Of a stretch of DNA of 64,000 bases, positions 24,914 to 35,490 are shown piece by piece. The stretch's first letter is position 1. Each line of letters begins with the position of its first letter. The position numbers and the translations under genes are program-made. The stretch comes from Dichetophora obliterata (lineage: Eukaryota > Arthropoda > Insecta > Diptera > Sciomyzidae), in contig OY986435.1 of the NCBI GenBank assembly GCA_963920525.1, forward strand, positions 267,186,299-267,250,298. Reading direction: 5' to 3'. The notes below the pieces were generated by a model, which ran no database searches, had not been told where the DNA came from, and saw nothing but the letters and a program-made list of their open reading frames with translations.

Positions 24914-25425
24914 TACCATGAACGCCAGTTTAACTACTTTTTAAAAATATTTATGGCAAAAGTCTTAATAAGCTACATATCGTTATTAAGGTGGTTTAAT
25001 CACCTGTCCAATGATATGTGTTTCAAAAACATTCTTTGCTCAGATTTTGAGAATTTTCGCATTGAAACATAGTACCATAAACGCCAGTTTCGCTACTTTT
25101 TAAAAAATATGTATGGCAAAAGTCTTAATTGTGCACTCAAAATTGTGCCAAAAGCTAAACTCGACTCAAAAGTTAAACTCGTGCTTTGCATATAGAACGA
25201 ATTTAAGTTCCTCCCAAAAGTTAAGTTCGTGCTTTTCAAAAAGAACGAATTTAATTTCTTCCCAAAAGGGAGGAAGGTATTCGTACTGTGCAAAAATAAC
25301 GAATTTCCTCCCAAAATTAAATTCGTACTTAGCAAAAAGTGCAAATTTAACTTTTTGCGGATCAAAATTATTGGTTTGAGTCTTCGCTAAGTTAGCGTCG
25401 GATTGACGTACTTCTTCTTCACGCA
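24914..25425. repeat. Local repeats: duplicated segment and short tandem units
   Basis: About 58 bases beginning agtaccatgaacgccagttt at 24914 recur at 25072 (agtaccataaacgccagttt). From 25140 to 25370 there are four degenerate units built on caaaagttaaattcgtgctt and aaaaagaacgaatttaa with cctccc between, with a period near 50-60 bases. Three overlapping open frames here are products of the repeat, not genes. Confidence 0.65.
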
Positions 25426-25439
25426 CTTTAAGAATTTTA

Positions 25440-25661
25440 GGCCCCTATTATGTATTACAACTCAACTTAAGTTGACTAGATTCAACTAATTTTTTTCTCA
25501 TAATTTATTACATAGATTCCAGTTGAACTATGTTGTTTGAAAATTCTTAAAAGATTAAGGCAAACTACATGGTTCAACTAAAATAAATGTAATACGTTAT
25601 ATGAAAAAAATTTAGTTGAATCTAGTCAACTTAAGTTGAGTTATTTTACATAATAGGGGCC
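25440..25661. mobile_element. Palindromic MITE flanked by TTA, GGCCCC ends
   Basis: GGCCCCTATTATGTA at 25440 pairs with TACATAATAGGGGCC ending at 25661. The arms continue through actcaacttaagttgactagattcaacta. TTA flanks both ends (25437-25439, 25662-25664). The 222-bp palindrome fits a Harbinger-type MITE. Confidence 0.75.
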
Positions 25662-25852
25662 TTAAGTTGAATATAATCATTAGCTACTTCTTTTCTTTCA
25701 ATTCTTAGATATTATATAAATTTTAAACTTTTGATATGCTATTGAATTATATACTCATGATATTTAAAACGTAAATACAATTTGTAAAAATAAGTTTACT
25801 ATAAATTACATCAATAAATACAATGAATAAAAAAACTTATTTGCTTATTTAT

Positions 25853-25893
25853 CCCCCCCCCCCCCACGAGCAATTTCTAGATCCGCCACTGAA
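25853..25893 (-). repeat. C13 run joined to a possible hAT-type terminus
   Basis: Thirteen C are followed by acgagcaatttctagatccgccactg. Read on the - strand it starts CAGTGGCGGATCTAG and leads into G13, a form I associate with hAT-type element ends. No partner end was found. Confidence 0.35.
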
Positions 25894-26472
25894 TGCACAT
25901 ACATTGTTACAGAACAACAAAACAAATTAACTTTGTTTTTTAATGGTTTAGTATTATAAAAATAGAAATATTTCGTTTTCTTTTCCTTAATTCCATACAC
26001 ACAGAATTCGTTCGAATGTTTAATGATCACTTTTTGTTTCAGTACCTATAAAATCTTAATATTAGTTGCAATAGAGATGATAAAATCGCAAAGGATAGTA
26101 TCGAACTCATAAAATTAATCAACATGTTTTGCTTTTACACTATAGATCTAGTTATAGACGAATTCAATATTTTTTTTTTGTATAAAGCGTTGTAAATGTT
26201 TTGATTGAACCAACTTAGTTCTTTTAATGTACAAGTTGGAATAATATTTTTAGGATTATACATATTAAAGATTTTCTCAAACCTAATTTAAACAATTATA
26301 CTTATTATAAAATTAATCTTAATTTTAAGTAGAAATAGAGAAATCCAGATAGAGTATAAAATTGAAGTAATTAAGTGAGAAAAAAAAGTGACAAGAATAA
26401 AGTATAGATTTAAAGAAAACTGGCGAATTTATTGATCGTTAATTAGAAGCAAAATGTTGAAATACGGCAAGT
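25894..26472. other. AT-rich noncoding flank of retrotransposon copy A
   Basis: No coding content recognised. The part nearest 26472 is probably the 3' untranslated tail of the - strand retrotransposon copy. Confidence 0.35.
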
Positions 26473-27341
26473 CTAAATCTTGTTATATCCCTTAAAGCTC
26501 TTACATGGCTCGGTAAGGAATTCCAAAGGGGTCAGCATGAAACTTCTTGTTGAGTGACCAAATCGAATTTTTTCACACAAATAAGGAGGCGTTTTAAACA
26601 CTATTATTTTATGCAGAAAGATACAATGTCTAGCATTGAGATAGTTAATAATATCACTTCCAAGAATGGATTTTTTAAACTGAGATATATGATCAAATTT
26701 TCGCAGCCCATAAACATATCGTGTAACCTGGTTAAATGCTAAGTTTAATTTTAACTGAGATCGGGAGTCCAAATTGATATAAACACATTCTGCGTAAGTA
26801 ATTATAGGTAGTATAAGTTGAAGAACAAGCTTATGTTTCAATTCAACTGGCGTATAATCAGTTGAAACTCTTAGATTACGCAGAATATAATATACTTTTT
26901 GAACAACACTGTTGATGTGGTCACTGCAGGTAAGTGTGAATTAATATGAAAACCTAGATTTTTGATTTTGAGAAGACATTATCTTTGCTGATGGGTAATA
27001 CAAATGATTTCGCAGCATTAAGTTGAAGCCCATTGCTAACAGACTTATACTTTCTAGATCGTCATTAAGCCTGAATACCAGGTCTTGCATGAGACCAGTT
27101 CTACGTGAGAGATATATCTGAATATCATCAGCATAAGCATGCATGGACAAAATGGAGAATAAAAGAGGACCTAGTACCGATCCTTGGGGAACCCCACTGC
27201 AAACAGACAAAAGACTCGAAGAATTTTTACCGACCTTAACTTTATGTACTCGATAGGAAAGATAGTTGTTGAGGTGTAACACAGCGCTGTCACTAAAACC
27301 ATACTTACATTTAAGCTTATAACATAGTAAAGGGTGATTAA
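26473..27341 (-). pseudogene. Non-LTR retrotransposon RT, copy A, 3' part
   Basis: On the - strand this encodes the downstream half of a reverse transcriptase: SGVPQGSVLGPLLF, then MHAYADDIQIYLSRRTGL with the catalytic YADD, then, after frameshifts, LPIITYAECVYINLDSRSQ and RNCIFLHKIIV of the C-terminal region. The family uses the enzyme for target-primed reverse transcription. The style (SGVPQGSVLGPLLF, and LDFSKAFDTVNH in the other half) suggests a CR1/L2/Jockey-like clade, but I cannot place it firmly. The reading frame stops at a transposon inserted at 27342 and resumes at 31103. It belongs to the same family as the copies at 37385, 43676 and 62040. Confidence 0.85.
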
Positions 27342-27750
27342 TGGGGTGGATCGAAAAAACGTTTTTTGTCTGATCGAATTCTAATAGCACGCAAAAGTTG
27401 CGGACTTATGCCAATAGTGTCTGTGCAAAATATTAACTTATTTGGATAATATCTTCTGTCTCAAACCTTGGCTCAAAGTTTGTTCATACCATTTATATAA
27501 GAAAAAGTGCTCTTTTTTTGAAAAAAATCATCATAATTTTTTTTTAGTGTAAATTGTTACAAAACTGGTACGCATCTCATTTTCCAATTAATTGCTTGTT
27601 ACAATGAGTTATGAAACAAAAAAAAATTGGACAAAAACTACGGGAATTGTGATATTTCACTTTTCGAAAAAATATTGTTTTCTTATTGTATTGAAATAAC
27701 CAATGTCAAAACCGTCAAAACCACGTAACCAACCCGTCAAAAATATCTAA

Positions 27751-28991
27751 ATGAGAATATATTTGAAAGAAATTCTTCTCGTTTCTCTACGCTTTGGGAT
27801 CAGTGATAGAGCAGCTGCTGCAATCGTTACCTCTGCATATAAAGATGTAGGATTGATAGCCGCTGATAAACCAGCAATGATCACTGATAGAAACAAAATC
27901 AGACATGATAAATTCAAAACATGTGAAGATTTATATATCAGATCAAAAAATTATGGTCCGATAACAGGCCTTTACTTTGACGGTCGTAAATATAGCACCA
28001 TGTCTCAAATTAAGCACGGTATAAAGTATTACCGAAGAACAATCAAAGAGGAGCATATTTTCCTTGTAGCGGAGCAAAATTCTTCATATGTAGACCACGT
28101 AACCCCTCAATCAGGAAGCGCTCTAGATGACTACAATGCCATTTATGAATATGCTTGCAAAGAATTTAGTGGGGGTCCGAAAAAGCTTTTGCTTTTAGGA
28201 TGTGACTTGACCAATATAAATACTGGTTGGACCAGGGGAGTGGTAAGGAAGTTAGAAGAAAAGCTTAAGTGGCCACTGTAATGGATGGTATGCCTCATTC
28301 ATTGCAACGAGCTACCGTTTTGAAGTTTGTTTGGAACCATCGAGGGTCCTATTTCTGGACCGAATTCTTATATAGGACCAATTGAATCCAAATTGACAGA
28401 TTGCGAGAGACGGCCTATCGCTAAATATACAGCTGTCAAATGCGATTTACCTGACTTTGATTCTAAAGGTCTAAGCGAAGACCAAACGTATTTGCTTGAT
28501 ATATCCCGAGCAGTGGCATCAGGTGTTTGTACATATGACCTCCAATGCCGAGATCCAGGTAAGATTAACAAGGCTCGATGGCTTACTACTGCAAACCGTG
28601 TTTTAAGATTATACATCTCTACACGCACACCATCGGCGGAATTTCAGCACATTGTTAAGTATTTACATAAAGTTTACGTCCCCATGTGGTTTAAGATCAA
28701 AAGGGATGAATCAATCAAAGATGTTCCAAGCATCTCTTTGAGATCACACAGCGATCAAGATTCCTGCCACCTGCATATCGTATCGTTGTGAATCATTCGA
28801 TTCAGCAGAACGCATTCTTTGCATTGCCGGAAAATATCCTTCTTAGCATGATAACAGACACCAGAACAGATATACGCCAAGATGCGCTTAAAATTATTTT
28901 GAAGGCCAGAGAAACGGCTCGCTTTAAATCATGTGGAGTTATTCAACACAATATTGTGCCCTCCGTAAATTTTAAGTTTACACCATGGTAG
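27751..28991 (+). pseudogene. Transposase of transposon A, broken
   Basis: The first open part (27751-28281) contains GLYFDGRKYSTM and LLLLGCDLTNINTGWTRGVV, each with an Asp in a position suggesting an RNase-H-fold active site, and ends at WPL followed by TAA. The same frame continues WMVCLIHCNELPF, then TGA, then a long part with KARWLTTANRVLRLY to 28791. A shift of frame leads to ALPENILLSM and LKIILKARETARF up to 28991. C-x-x-H and R-W motifs are reminiscent of hAT transposases, but a hAT dimerisation domain was not seen. Two stops and at least one frameshift mean it is not functional. The N-terminal third found in the relative at 54124 is missing. Confidence 0.8.
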
Positions 28992-30058
28992 AATAACCAG
29001 GTAGATGCACTAGAAATACGCTCTCTCCGACAACAAAACAATAACAAAGGCATAATTATAATGTCAAAATGAGCTGTTTTGAAAATGATATCAATTTTGA
29101 CTTTTTTATTGGATCAATTATAATCAATTCTTAATTATGAAATATATAATTATTTTTTGCACTACACAGCTGTTCTTCCGATTAGCAACTAACCGGAACC
29201 TCAACTTGCCATTAACTTAACCGGTACTTAAGACCTAACCGAACATTGAGAAAATGCTTTCTTGCTAACAGCCGGTCAAAGTTACGGTTAGTGCTTAACC
29301 GGACATTGAGAAAACGGCCTTTAATGTAGTAATTTCGCATGTTCCTTATTGCCGATCGGGTCGAATTAAAAACGTAGCTGCAATCTTAAGGACAATTAAT
29401 TTAATTTATTTTTTCAAAGTCCCATCAAGTTATTAATTACATTTTAAACATCACAATTTGAAAATTACACAGAGCACAATTACTTACAACACAATACACA
29501 TAATTATTTTAAGATTGTTTCTTGAATTTAGCACATCCGTTTCCATTCCGGTGGACTTAAACGTAAATAGCATGTACTCCCAAGCAGTTTATCTTGAGTA
29601 TTTCAATTGCGGTAACTGCAAATGTTTAACGACAACTCAGGTTTGACAACGGCTTTACTGGACTGCCTATAACTTCCTCCCGTCGCGATAATTCCAAAAC
29701 AATTCATCAATTGTTGGCAAATAAACAAACAATCGTCGATTTCATTAAATAAATTTAATTTTTTCAAACAGCAATTTCACTTGTCAAAATATATTTTGAC
29801 AGTTTAAAGAAGCCGTACATAGCTTTACAAATAAATTGGTTACTGAATAATCGAAATAAGTAGTCGAATGAAAATTATATTAAAAGTAAACTTTCATTTG
29901 CATCATTTAAGGCAAAACTACAATTAGTTATATATTATATCTTAAAACACGGCTCATTTTATAAAATTTTTAAGATTTTTGTTTAGTTTTTTTACATGTT
30001 CATACATAAAATCTGGGTACTCAATTGATTTATACGGTTACAAGTAAATTAAACATCC

Positions 30059-30268
30059 CTATGGCTGAACGAATAAACATAAATTGTCCATAGTGACATT
30101 ATAGTTAAGCCAATGTTTTGCTCTCTCGTTTTTTGCTCTCCGAATTGCATCTACCTGGTTATTCTGCCATGGTTTACACATTATTCTAATATAATTGACT
30201 GGAAAGCTCCAGCCTTGACAGTTATCAGATAATTTGTCGATTGGGATTTTTTTAAATTCCCGTGTCAC
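30059..30268 (-). pseudogene. Inverted C-terminal transposase piece in transposon A
   Basis: On the - strand this encodes PWQNNQVDAIRRAKNERAKHW. The + strand pseudogene at about 28980-29030 encodes the related NFKFTPW, stop, NNQVDALEIRS. The same protein segment is therefore present twice in opposite orientations, pointing to an internal inversion or to a second, nested partial copy. Confidence 0.65.
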
Positions 30269-31102
30269 ACAGTGGCTGTTGAACGGACAGTAAAACTAGT
30301 AACGGAGGTAGCAAGCAGAGTGTGAAGCCAGGAAGCTCGAGGTCGACACATAAGGTCGACTTTACAGACTCGAAAACGACTGCCTATATATGAAACAAAA
30401 TCCCTTTATTTTCTCGCCGATATAACTGATACTGATACAGATTAACTCTATTTTAAAATTTTAATTTATTAAAAAAAACATAATATAAAAAAATAATAAA
30501 AAAAAAAACATTAAAAAATAAAGCCCTTCGTGGTTGGGTGGTTGGAGAGGGCTTGAGTGGAACCTGAAGTATAGCCACCTCCACGTGGTAGGTTCTGGGT
30601 CACGTTTGTTATAACAAGTGAGCGGAGAGCTACACAATAGCTACTATTACTATATAGTATTTACATATATGGCTATAAGAAAGTTATACAATCTGCTATA
30701 AAGCCTTTTATACTTAGCATCAATGAAATGAAATGTGGCATTTAGTAGACCAACATTTTGAATATTTGAGGCCAGGTTTGAGACAGAAAGTATCGCAACT
30801 CTTGTAGATTTTGTCCAATTTTTATGTTTGATAACTCATTGTTACAAGCAATTTATTGCAAAATGAGATGCGTACCGGTTTTGTAACAATTTACACTAAA
30901 AAAAATAATGATGACTTTTTCCAAAAAAATAACACTTTTTTTCCATATAAATGGTATAGACAAACTTTTGGCCCAGGTTTGAGACAGAAGATATTATTCA
31001 ATTAACTTAATATTTTGCACAGACACTATTAGCATAAGCCCGCAACTTTTGCGTGCTATTAGAATTCGATCAGACAAAAAAACATTTTTTCGATCCACCC
31101 TA

Positions 31103-31230
31103 GTGATTAACTGTATCAAACGCTTTTGAAAAATCGAGTAAGCATAGCAGAGTTACTGATCCATTGTCATACGAGCTTCTTATATCGTCCAAAATCTTAA
31201 TCATAGCAGTAGAACAACTATGCAACCTTG
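31103..31230 (-). pseudogene. Non-LTR retrotransposon RT, copy A, 5' part
   Basis: On the - strand it encodes the CSTAMIKILDDIRSSYDNGS and LLCLLDFSKAFDTVNH segments of the reverse transcriptase, ending exactly at the transposon insertion. The catalytic FSKAFD box is intact. It is 5'-truncated near 31230. Confidence 0.85.
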
Positions 31231-31234
31231 TGTG

Positions 31235-31315
31235 TCTGTGTTATCCTTAAGTAGAAGCGATAACGTGTTTGCCTGCCAGTAAGGGGTGTAGGGGTCGAGT
31301 CCTGAATATACCATT
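31235..31315 (+). repeat. Possible tRNA-derived SINE head
   Basis: taagtagaagcgataacgtg followed by ggggtcgagtcctg resembles spaced A and B boxes of a tRNA promoter. Only a short unit is visible and no target duplication was found. Confidence 0.35.
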
Positions 31316-33567
31316 GTGGTCCTTTTGGTATCTCTGCATATCCTTCCATATTTTTAATGAACTGAAATTAAAATGCATCATTACCTACATACTTACGACT
31401 TAATAGTTGTAGTTAAGTGTAGAAAAATTGGCAGAGAGGATCGCTCAGGGTTTCAAACTGACTTATGTGAAGGCAAATTAAAATGCTTAAAAAAACTTTA
31501 AAGCACACTGGGACCTACAACATTTGTTTCAATCGACTAATTCTTTAATTTCCAAAAACCTAGTGTACTATTTTTGATACAAAGCCGAACTGGATAAAAC
31601 TGTTATCTGATTATGAATATTTTTAAAATAGCATTGCATTAAAAATAGTTAATGTTTCGTATAATAATATTGTTAAAGCGGTGTTTATTCAATGCATAAC
31701 ATCTCTTTAATGAAAAAGTTCAGTATGTTGACAACTGTTCCTAACGCAAAATGAGTAGTTTTTTTATAAAGTAACTATTCGGCATCGATTCTGTATAACT
31801 AAATTGAGTCATTAGCAGCGCTTAACGGCGCAAAATCTAAAACACACAAAAATAAAAAATTTTAGGTGATCTCTCTAACAGCTACAATCCGCTGAACCGT
31901 GCTTAACCGCAGTAACTTTAAAAGCTTGCGAGCGTTTTTATGGACTAAATGAAGAAGAACTAAGCATGACTTGCAAAATTTTTGATTTATTACGTGTGGC
32001 CACGTTATGTTGACACATGTCAGGCGCAGATGTCAAATTGTTTGTAACTGTCTAGCTTATGGCTTGTCATAACGAAGCATCACCACAACCAGCACCAATA
32101 CCACAACCTGCAGCACAACAGCAAATTTAGTCAAAACCATAACTGCCCACATGACCCGATACGTCAACGCATTTCCAAACGTAGCAACGTCATTGCAGCA
32201 ATGCATAAAAATACTACTAAAACGATCGTGCGACTTGTGAGTTGCGCTACTATTGATTTATGGTGCTTTCAAAAACATCACTAAAAGCTACAGAATCTCA
32301 AAGGAAAAAAAAAAATGTAGCAACTAAAACTAAAAATAAGAGTCAAGATGCAGTGACGCACGTAACTAATTTAATTGCCATTTGATGGGCGACACTTGCT
32401 TCGTTGCTGCATGCTGGATGCTGCAAGTGATCTGCTGAGCTGATCGTGTCAACGCGTTACTTGAATGATCATCAAAGAGGGAGATAAAGACAAGCATAAA
32501 AAAAGAAAATGAAAATATTAGCGATGAAAATCCTAACCAGCTTTTAGTTTAAGCTCCATGCAGAACGATCGCTAATATTGAGCGATGCGAAATATGATAC
32601 TTCATTGGTTGTCGTTGTTGTGTTCCTGCGGCTGGCTGCTGCTGCTACAGCTTCTACTGCTTGCCAAGCCGCCAACCGGCAAGCGGATCGAAGATGGCGC
32701 AACAGTTTGGTGCGCCTGGACTGAACTGATTTAGTGCGCTGAGAAGACGGACGCTTAAATGAGAATTTCCTGGCTTCCAGCTGTGAGACGTCGTTCAAAT
32801 TTAATTGCTTTGGCTGTGCATAATCTTCGTGTGCAATTTTTACCTCTTCTGCTCTTAGTTGTTGTTGTTGTTGTTGTTGTTGGTGTTGCTGCTGCATAGG
32901 ATTTCTGTATCAAGTCACATCAAGTTCAAATTTTTGTTTCCACACCACAAAATGCCATAAATTTTAAAAATCTTTCAAAGTGATAGAAAAAAAAAATAAC
33001 AAGAGATACGCTTAAAGCCAGCTTGAGTTATTTTGGCTTAGATTAGAAACTTGACTTAGAAAAAGTTTTAATTGCAATTTTGTTGGCCGATTTGTTGCCT
33101 TGGTGTAGTAAACTGTAAAATACTGACATTTTAATTATGTTTGACGATAATAAAAGTGCTTAAAATGTGTTTGGAAAATTTTTGTTAAAGTTAAATATAT
33201 TTTTGTGACCACTGATCTCTTAGCTAGCGTGACGACTGGACAAGAGTTTGAGAAGAAACTCTTGATGGGTATTTTAATTTTAGGTGCTAAGTTAAGTCTT
33301 AAGTTTCTCAAACATAAACTATAGTAGAATTTTTTTTTCGTGTCTTAATACAACGAAATGATACGAAGTGACTTTTATATGAATGTCGAAATGTTGCATG
33401 ATTAAAAATGTTTAATTTTAATAAGCTGCCAGTTACATTTTGTATAAAAACCGTCTATAGAAATGAAAAATAAAAACAATTGCTATAGTAATGCTATTTT
33501 AACGTCAATATGCGTCAAGGATCGGGACTGAAAATCTCAATCCCGGGAATAGTTCGGTATCAAACAC
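31316..33567. other. Mostly unique noncoding with CAA/TTG runs
   Basis: The interval 32050-32900 is less AT-rich than average and has ctgctgctgctacag and a ttgttg run at about 32858-32882. A 117-codon open frame on the - strand (32544-32897) begins with poly-Gln and is compositionally biased without a recognised domain. I treat it as a possible regulatory or low-complexity region, not a gene. Confidence 0.45.
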
Positions 33568-33750
33568 TTTATTTATTTATTGGCCAAACAAGGCAATGCA
33601 ATTTACTTATTCTAACTTATTCTAACAGGTTTTGTTTACTTATACTAAGATTACTTATACAAGATTAAGAAGTAAATAATTCAAAAAGTTTTAATACAAT
33701 TTTTTATTATTTATTACTTGAAACTAAGCAATGTGAATTAATCTATAAAT
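33568..33750 (-). repeat. Possible 3' tail of a non-LTR retrotransposon
   Basis: The sequence begins tttatttatttattgg and continues caaacaaggcaatgc, like the (AAATAA)n tails of the - strand retrotransposon copies near 43685 and 62045. No coding part remains. Confidence 0.35.
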
Positions 33751-33764
33751 ATATCTATATCTAT

Positions 33765-34073
33765 TAGGGCGGGTCAATTTGTATGGACGAATTTTTTGGA
33801 GGTCTGGCTCAGCGAAATTCGTAAAATACATGTAATTTCAAGACTTTTTCTGCACTACAGCATATACAAATTCTGAAAAAAAGCTGTGCGGACTTTCGTA
33901 AATAGATTTTGTTCTCAATTATAAAATATGAATGTATGAATGTATGTGTATGAATCTATTTACGAAAGTCCGCACAGCTTTTTTTCAGAATTTGTATATG
34001 CTGTAGTGGAGAAAAAGTCTTGAAATTACATGTATTTTACGAATTTCGCTGAGCCAGAATTTGACCCGCCCTA
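33765..34073. mobile_element. 309-bp MITE of the 8-bp-TSD transposon group
   Basis: TAGGGCGGGTCAA at 33765 pairs with TTGACCCGCCCTA ending at 34073, and the inverted arms (about 130 bases each) fill nearly the whole element, for example ctggctcagcgaaattcgta against tacgaatttcgctgagccag. ATATCTAT flanks both ends (33757-33764, 34074-34081), a perfect 8-bp duplication. Its first ten bases match those of the element at 53355, so it is a likely non-autonomous relative. Confidence 0.85.
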
Positions 34074-34081
34074 ATATCTAT

Positions 34082-34508
34082 ATATTTATCTTTAAACAGA
34101 AGAAAACTGTGAAATTTTCAGAAAAAATATTGATATTTAAACGTGCCGCTTGCGACCTTAACATTAAAATCTGATTTATATGTGGAAAAAGTGCTCTTTT
34201 TTCTAAAAAATCTCAATAACTTTTTTGATTGCATATTTTAAAAAAATGGTACGCGTTTCGTTTTTGATTTAATTTTTCTTCAAAATGTGCTCTCAAACAT
34301 GGAAATAAAGACGATGATGACATATCGTATAACTAAGTCGGCTGTCGTAAAACTAACCGTATCACATAAAAATTAGTCAAAATCAAAATTAGGTAAAAAA
34401 TAGCACATGTGTGAAAAAATTGTCCCGTCTTTAAGGCTTTAAGAAGTCCGTGGCGCGGATAGCAGTGGCCTGCTAGTTTATTTATAAAGTAACAAAACAA
34501 AACGGAGT
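34082..34508. other. AT-rich noncoding, nothing recognised
   Basis: No supported feature lies between the two MITEs. The 78-codon open frame on the - strand at 34333-34569 runs into the MITE at 34511 and has no recognised content. Confidence 0.35.
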
Positions 34509-34510
34509 TA

Positions 34511-34930
34511 AGGGTATTCACAACTCCGTTGTTTTCAGTGTAGTTAAAAACTCCTGGTGTTGGTACCACACTTTACCGAGCGGTTTCTATATTTTTTGTT
34601 GTTATACATAAAATATCTATAAACAAAAAGTCTGGTAGTTTTAAGTAGCCAAACATAGCAATGATATTTTTAACGAACTAGGTTTTTAAAGTTCCATAAA
34701 CAACTGATCGGTTGTCAGTTATTTTCTAATTGCAAAAAAATGCAAGTTAAACTTTTTTATGCCATATATTAATAAAATATATCTTTTATATAATTTCTGT
34801 GCATAGTAACAAAAAGCTATAATGAGAGGTTCCCAACCACAAATTCTATTTTAAAGAGTTCTCAAATTGTGGTTTTCAACTATGGCAAAAAAACCACAAT
34901 ACCACGATACCACACAATTGTAAATACCCT
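34511..34930. mobile_element. TA-flanked MITE, AGGGTATTC family, copy 2
   Basis: AGGGTATTCACAA at 34511 and an inverted partner ending at 34930 are flanked by TA. The core matches copy 1 (18225-18660) in reverse orientation, for example agttccataaacaactgatc and gttaaacttttttatgccat. It abuts the dispersed repeat at 34931, whose + copy near 14510 lacks this MITE. Confidence 0.75.
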
Positions 34931-35165
34931 TATTGTTAATAAACACAAAAAACTTAAATTATATTAAGGACTAGCAAATTGTATTAATTTATAGAACTAA
35001 AAATAAAAAAAAGTAAAATACAGAACAGTTTTTTTGTGTTGAAGGAAAGTTAAGGTTGGAAAAGATTTTTCAGAATAAAATTTTTTGTTTTAATTATTTT
35101 AAAAGTAATAAATTAAGCTGTTCAAGGCGTCTTATTTTTTATAAGAGAGTTTTGTTCGGATATTA
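34931..35165 (-). repeat. Dispersed repeat, inverted copy of 14228-14515
   Basis: It holds, reverse complemented and in matching order, ttgttaataaacacaaaaaac, acagaacagttt, ttaaggttggaaaag and gcgtcttattttttat, as in the copy near 14.3 kb. Confidence 0.6.
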
Positions 35166-35490
35166 TTACAAATATAACGCGCTGATGAGAAGCACCGTTT
35201 TGATTCTATGCTAGTTGGAGAAATAGTTGTACGATTATCGTAAGAAATTTTGAAGTTTCGATCTTGATTACCTTCACCACAAAACAAAATTATTTCCTAA
35301 GTTAGAATAACTGACGATTTTGAAGTACATAGCTTACTTCCCGATATTGCAAATTCTTCTAAAAATTTGCAAAGTCTTTGCTCCAGTGATTCACACTCAT
35401 CGTCCTAACAATCTTTTTCATCCTCAATAAGGGCTTTTTCTGATATTCATATGAACTTATATTAATTCGGTTGTATTTACATGAATATTT

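Larger units (their letters stand above)
27342..31102 (+). mobile_element. hAT-like DNA transposon A, 8-bp target duplication
   Basis: The ends TGGGGTGGATCGA (27342) and TCGATCCACCCTA (to 31102) are inverted, and the inverted similarity runs about 330 bp inward on both sides, including gtctcaaacc..ggct and aatgagatgcgtac..gttttgtaacaatttacac. GTGATTAA lies directly outside both ends (27334-27341, 31103-31110), a perfect 8-bp duplication, and the interrupted reverse transcriptase resumes on the other side. The interior carries a broken transposase on the + strand, a transposase piece on the - strand near 30059-30268, and noncoding AT-rich DNA from 29040 to 30050 and 30300 to 30770. It shares termini and protein with the element at 53355. 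Confidence 0.85.

Noticed and set aside
25093..25426. Three overlapping frames with repeated NSF/STNL motifs
   Set aside because: They translate a short tandem repeat array in different frames.
32544..32897. 117-codon - strand open frame starting with poly-Gln
   Set aside because: CAA/TTG microsatellite and biased composition, no domain, no splice context; could be an exon of an unknown gene but nothing supports it.
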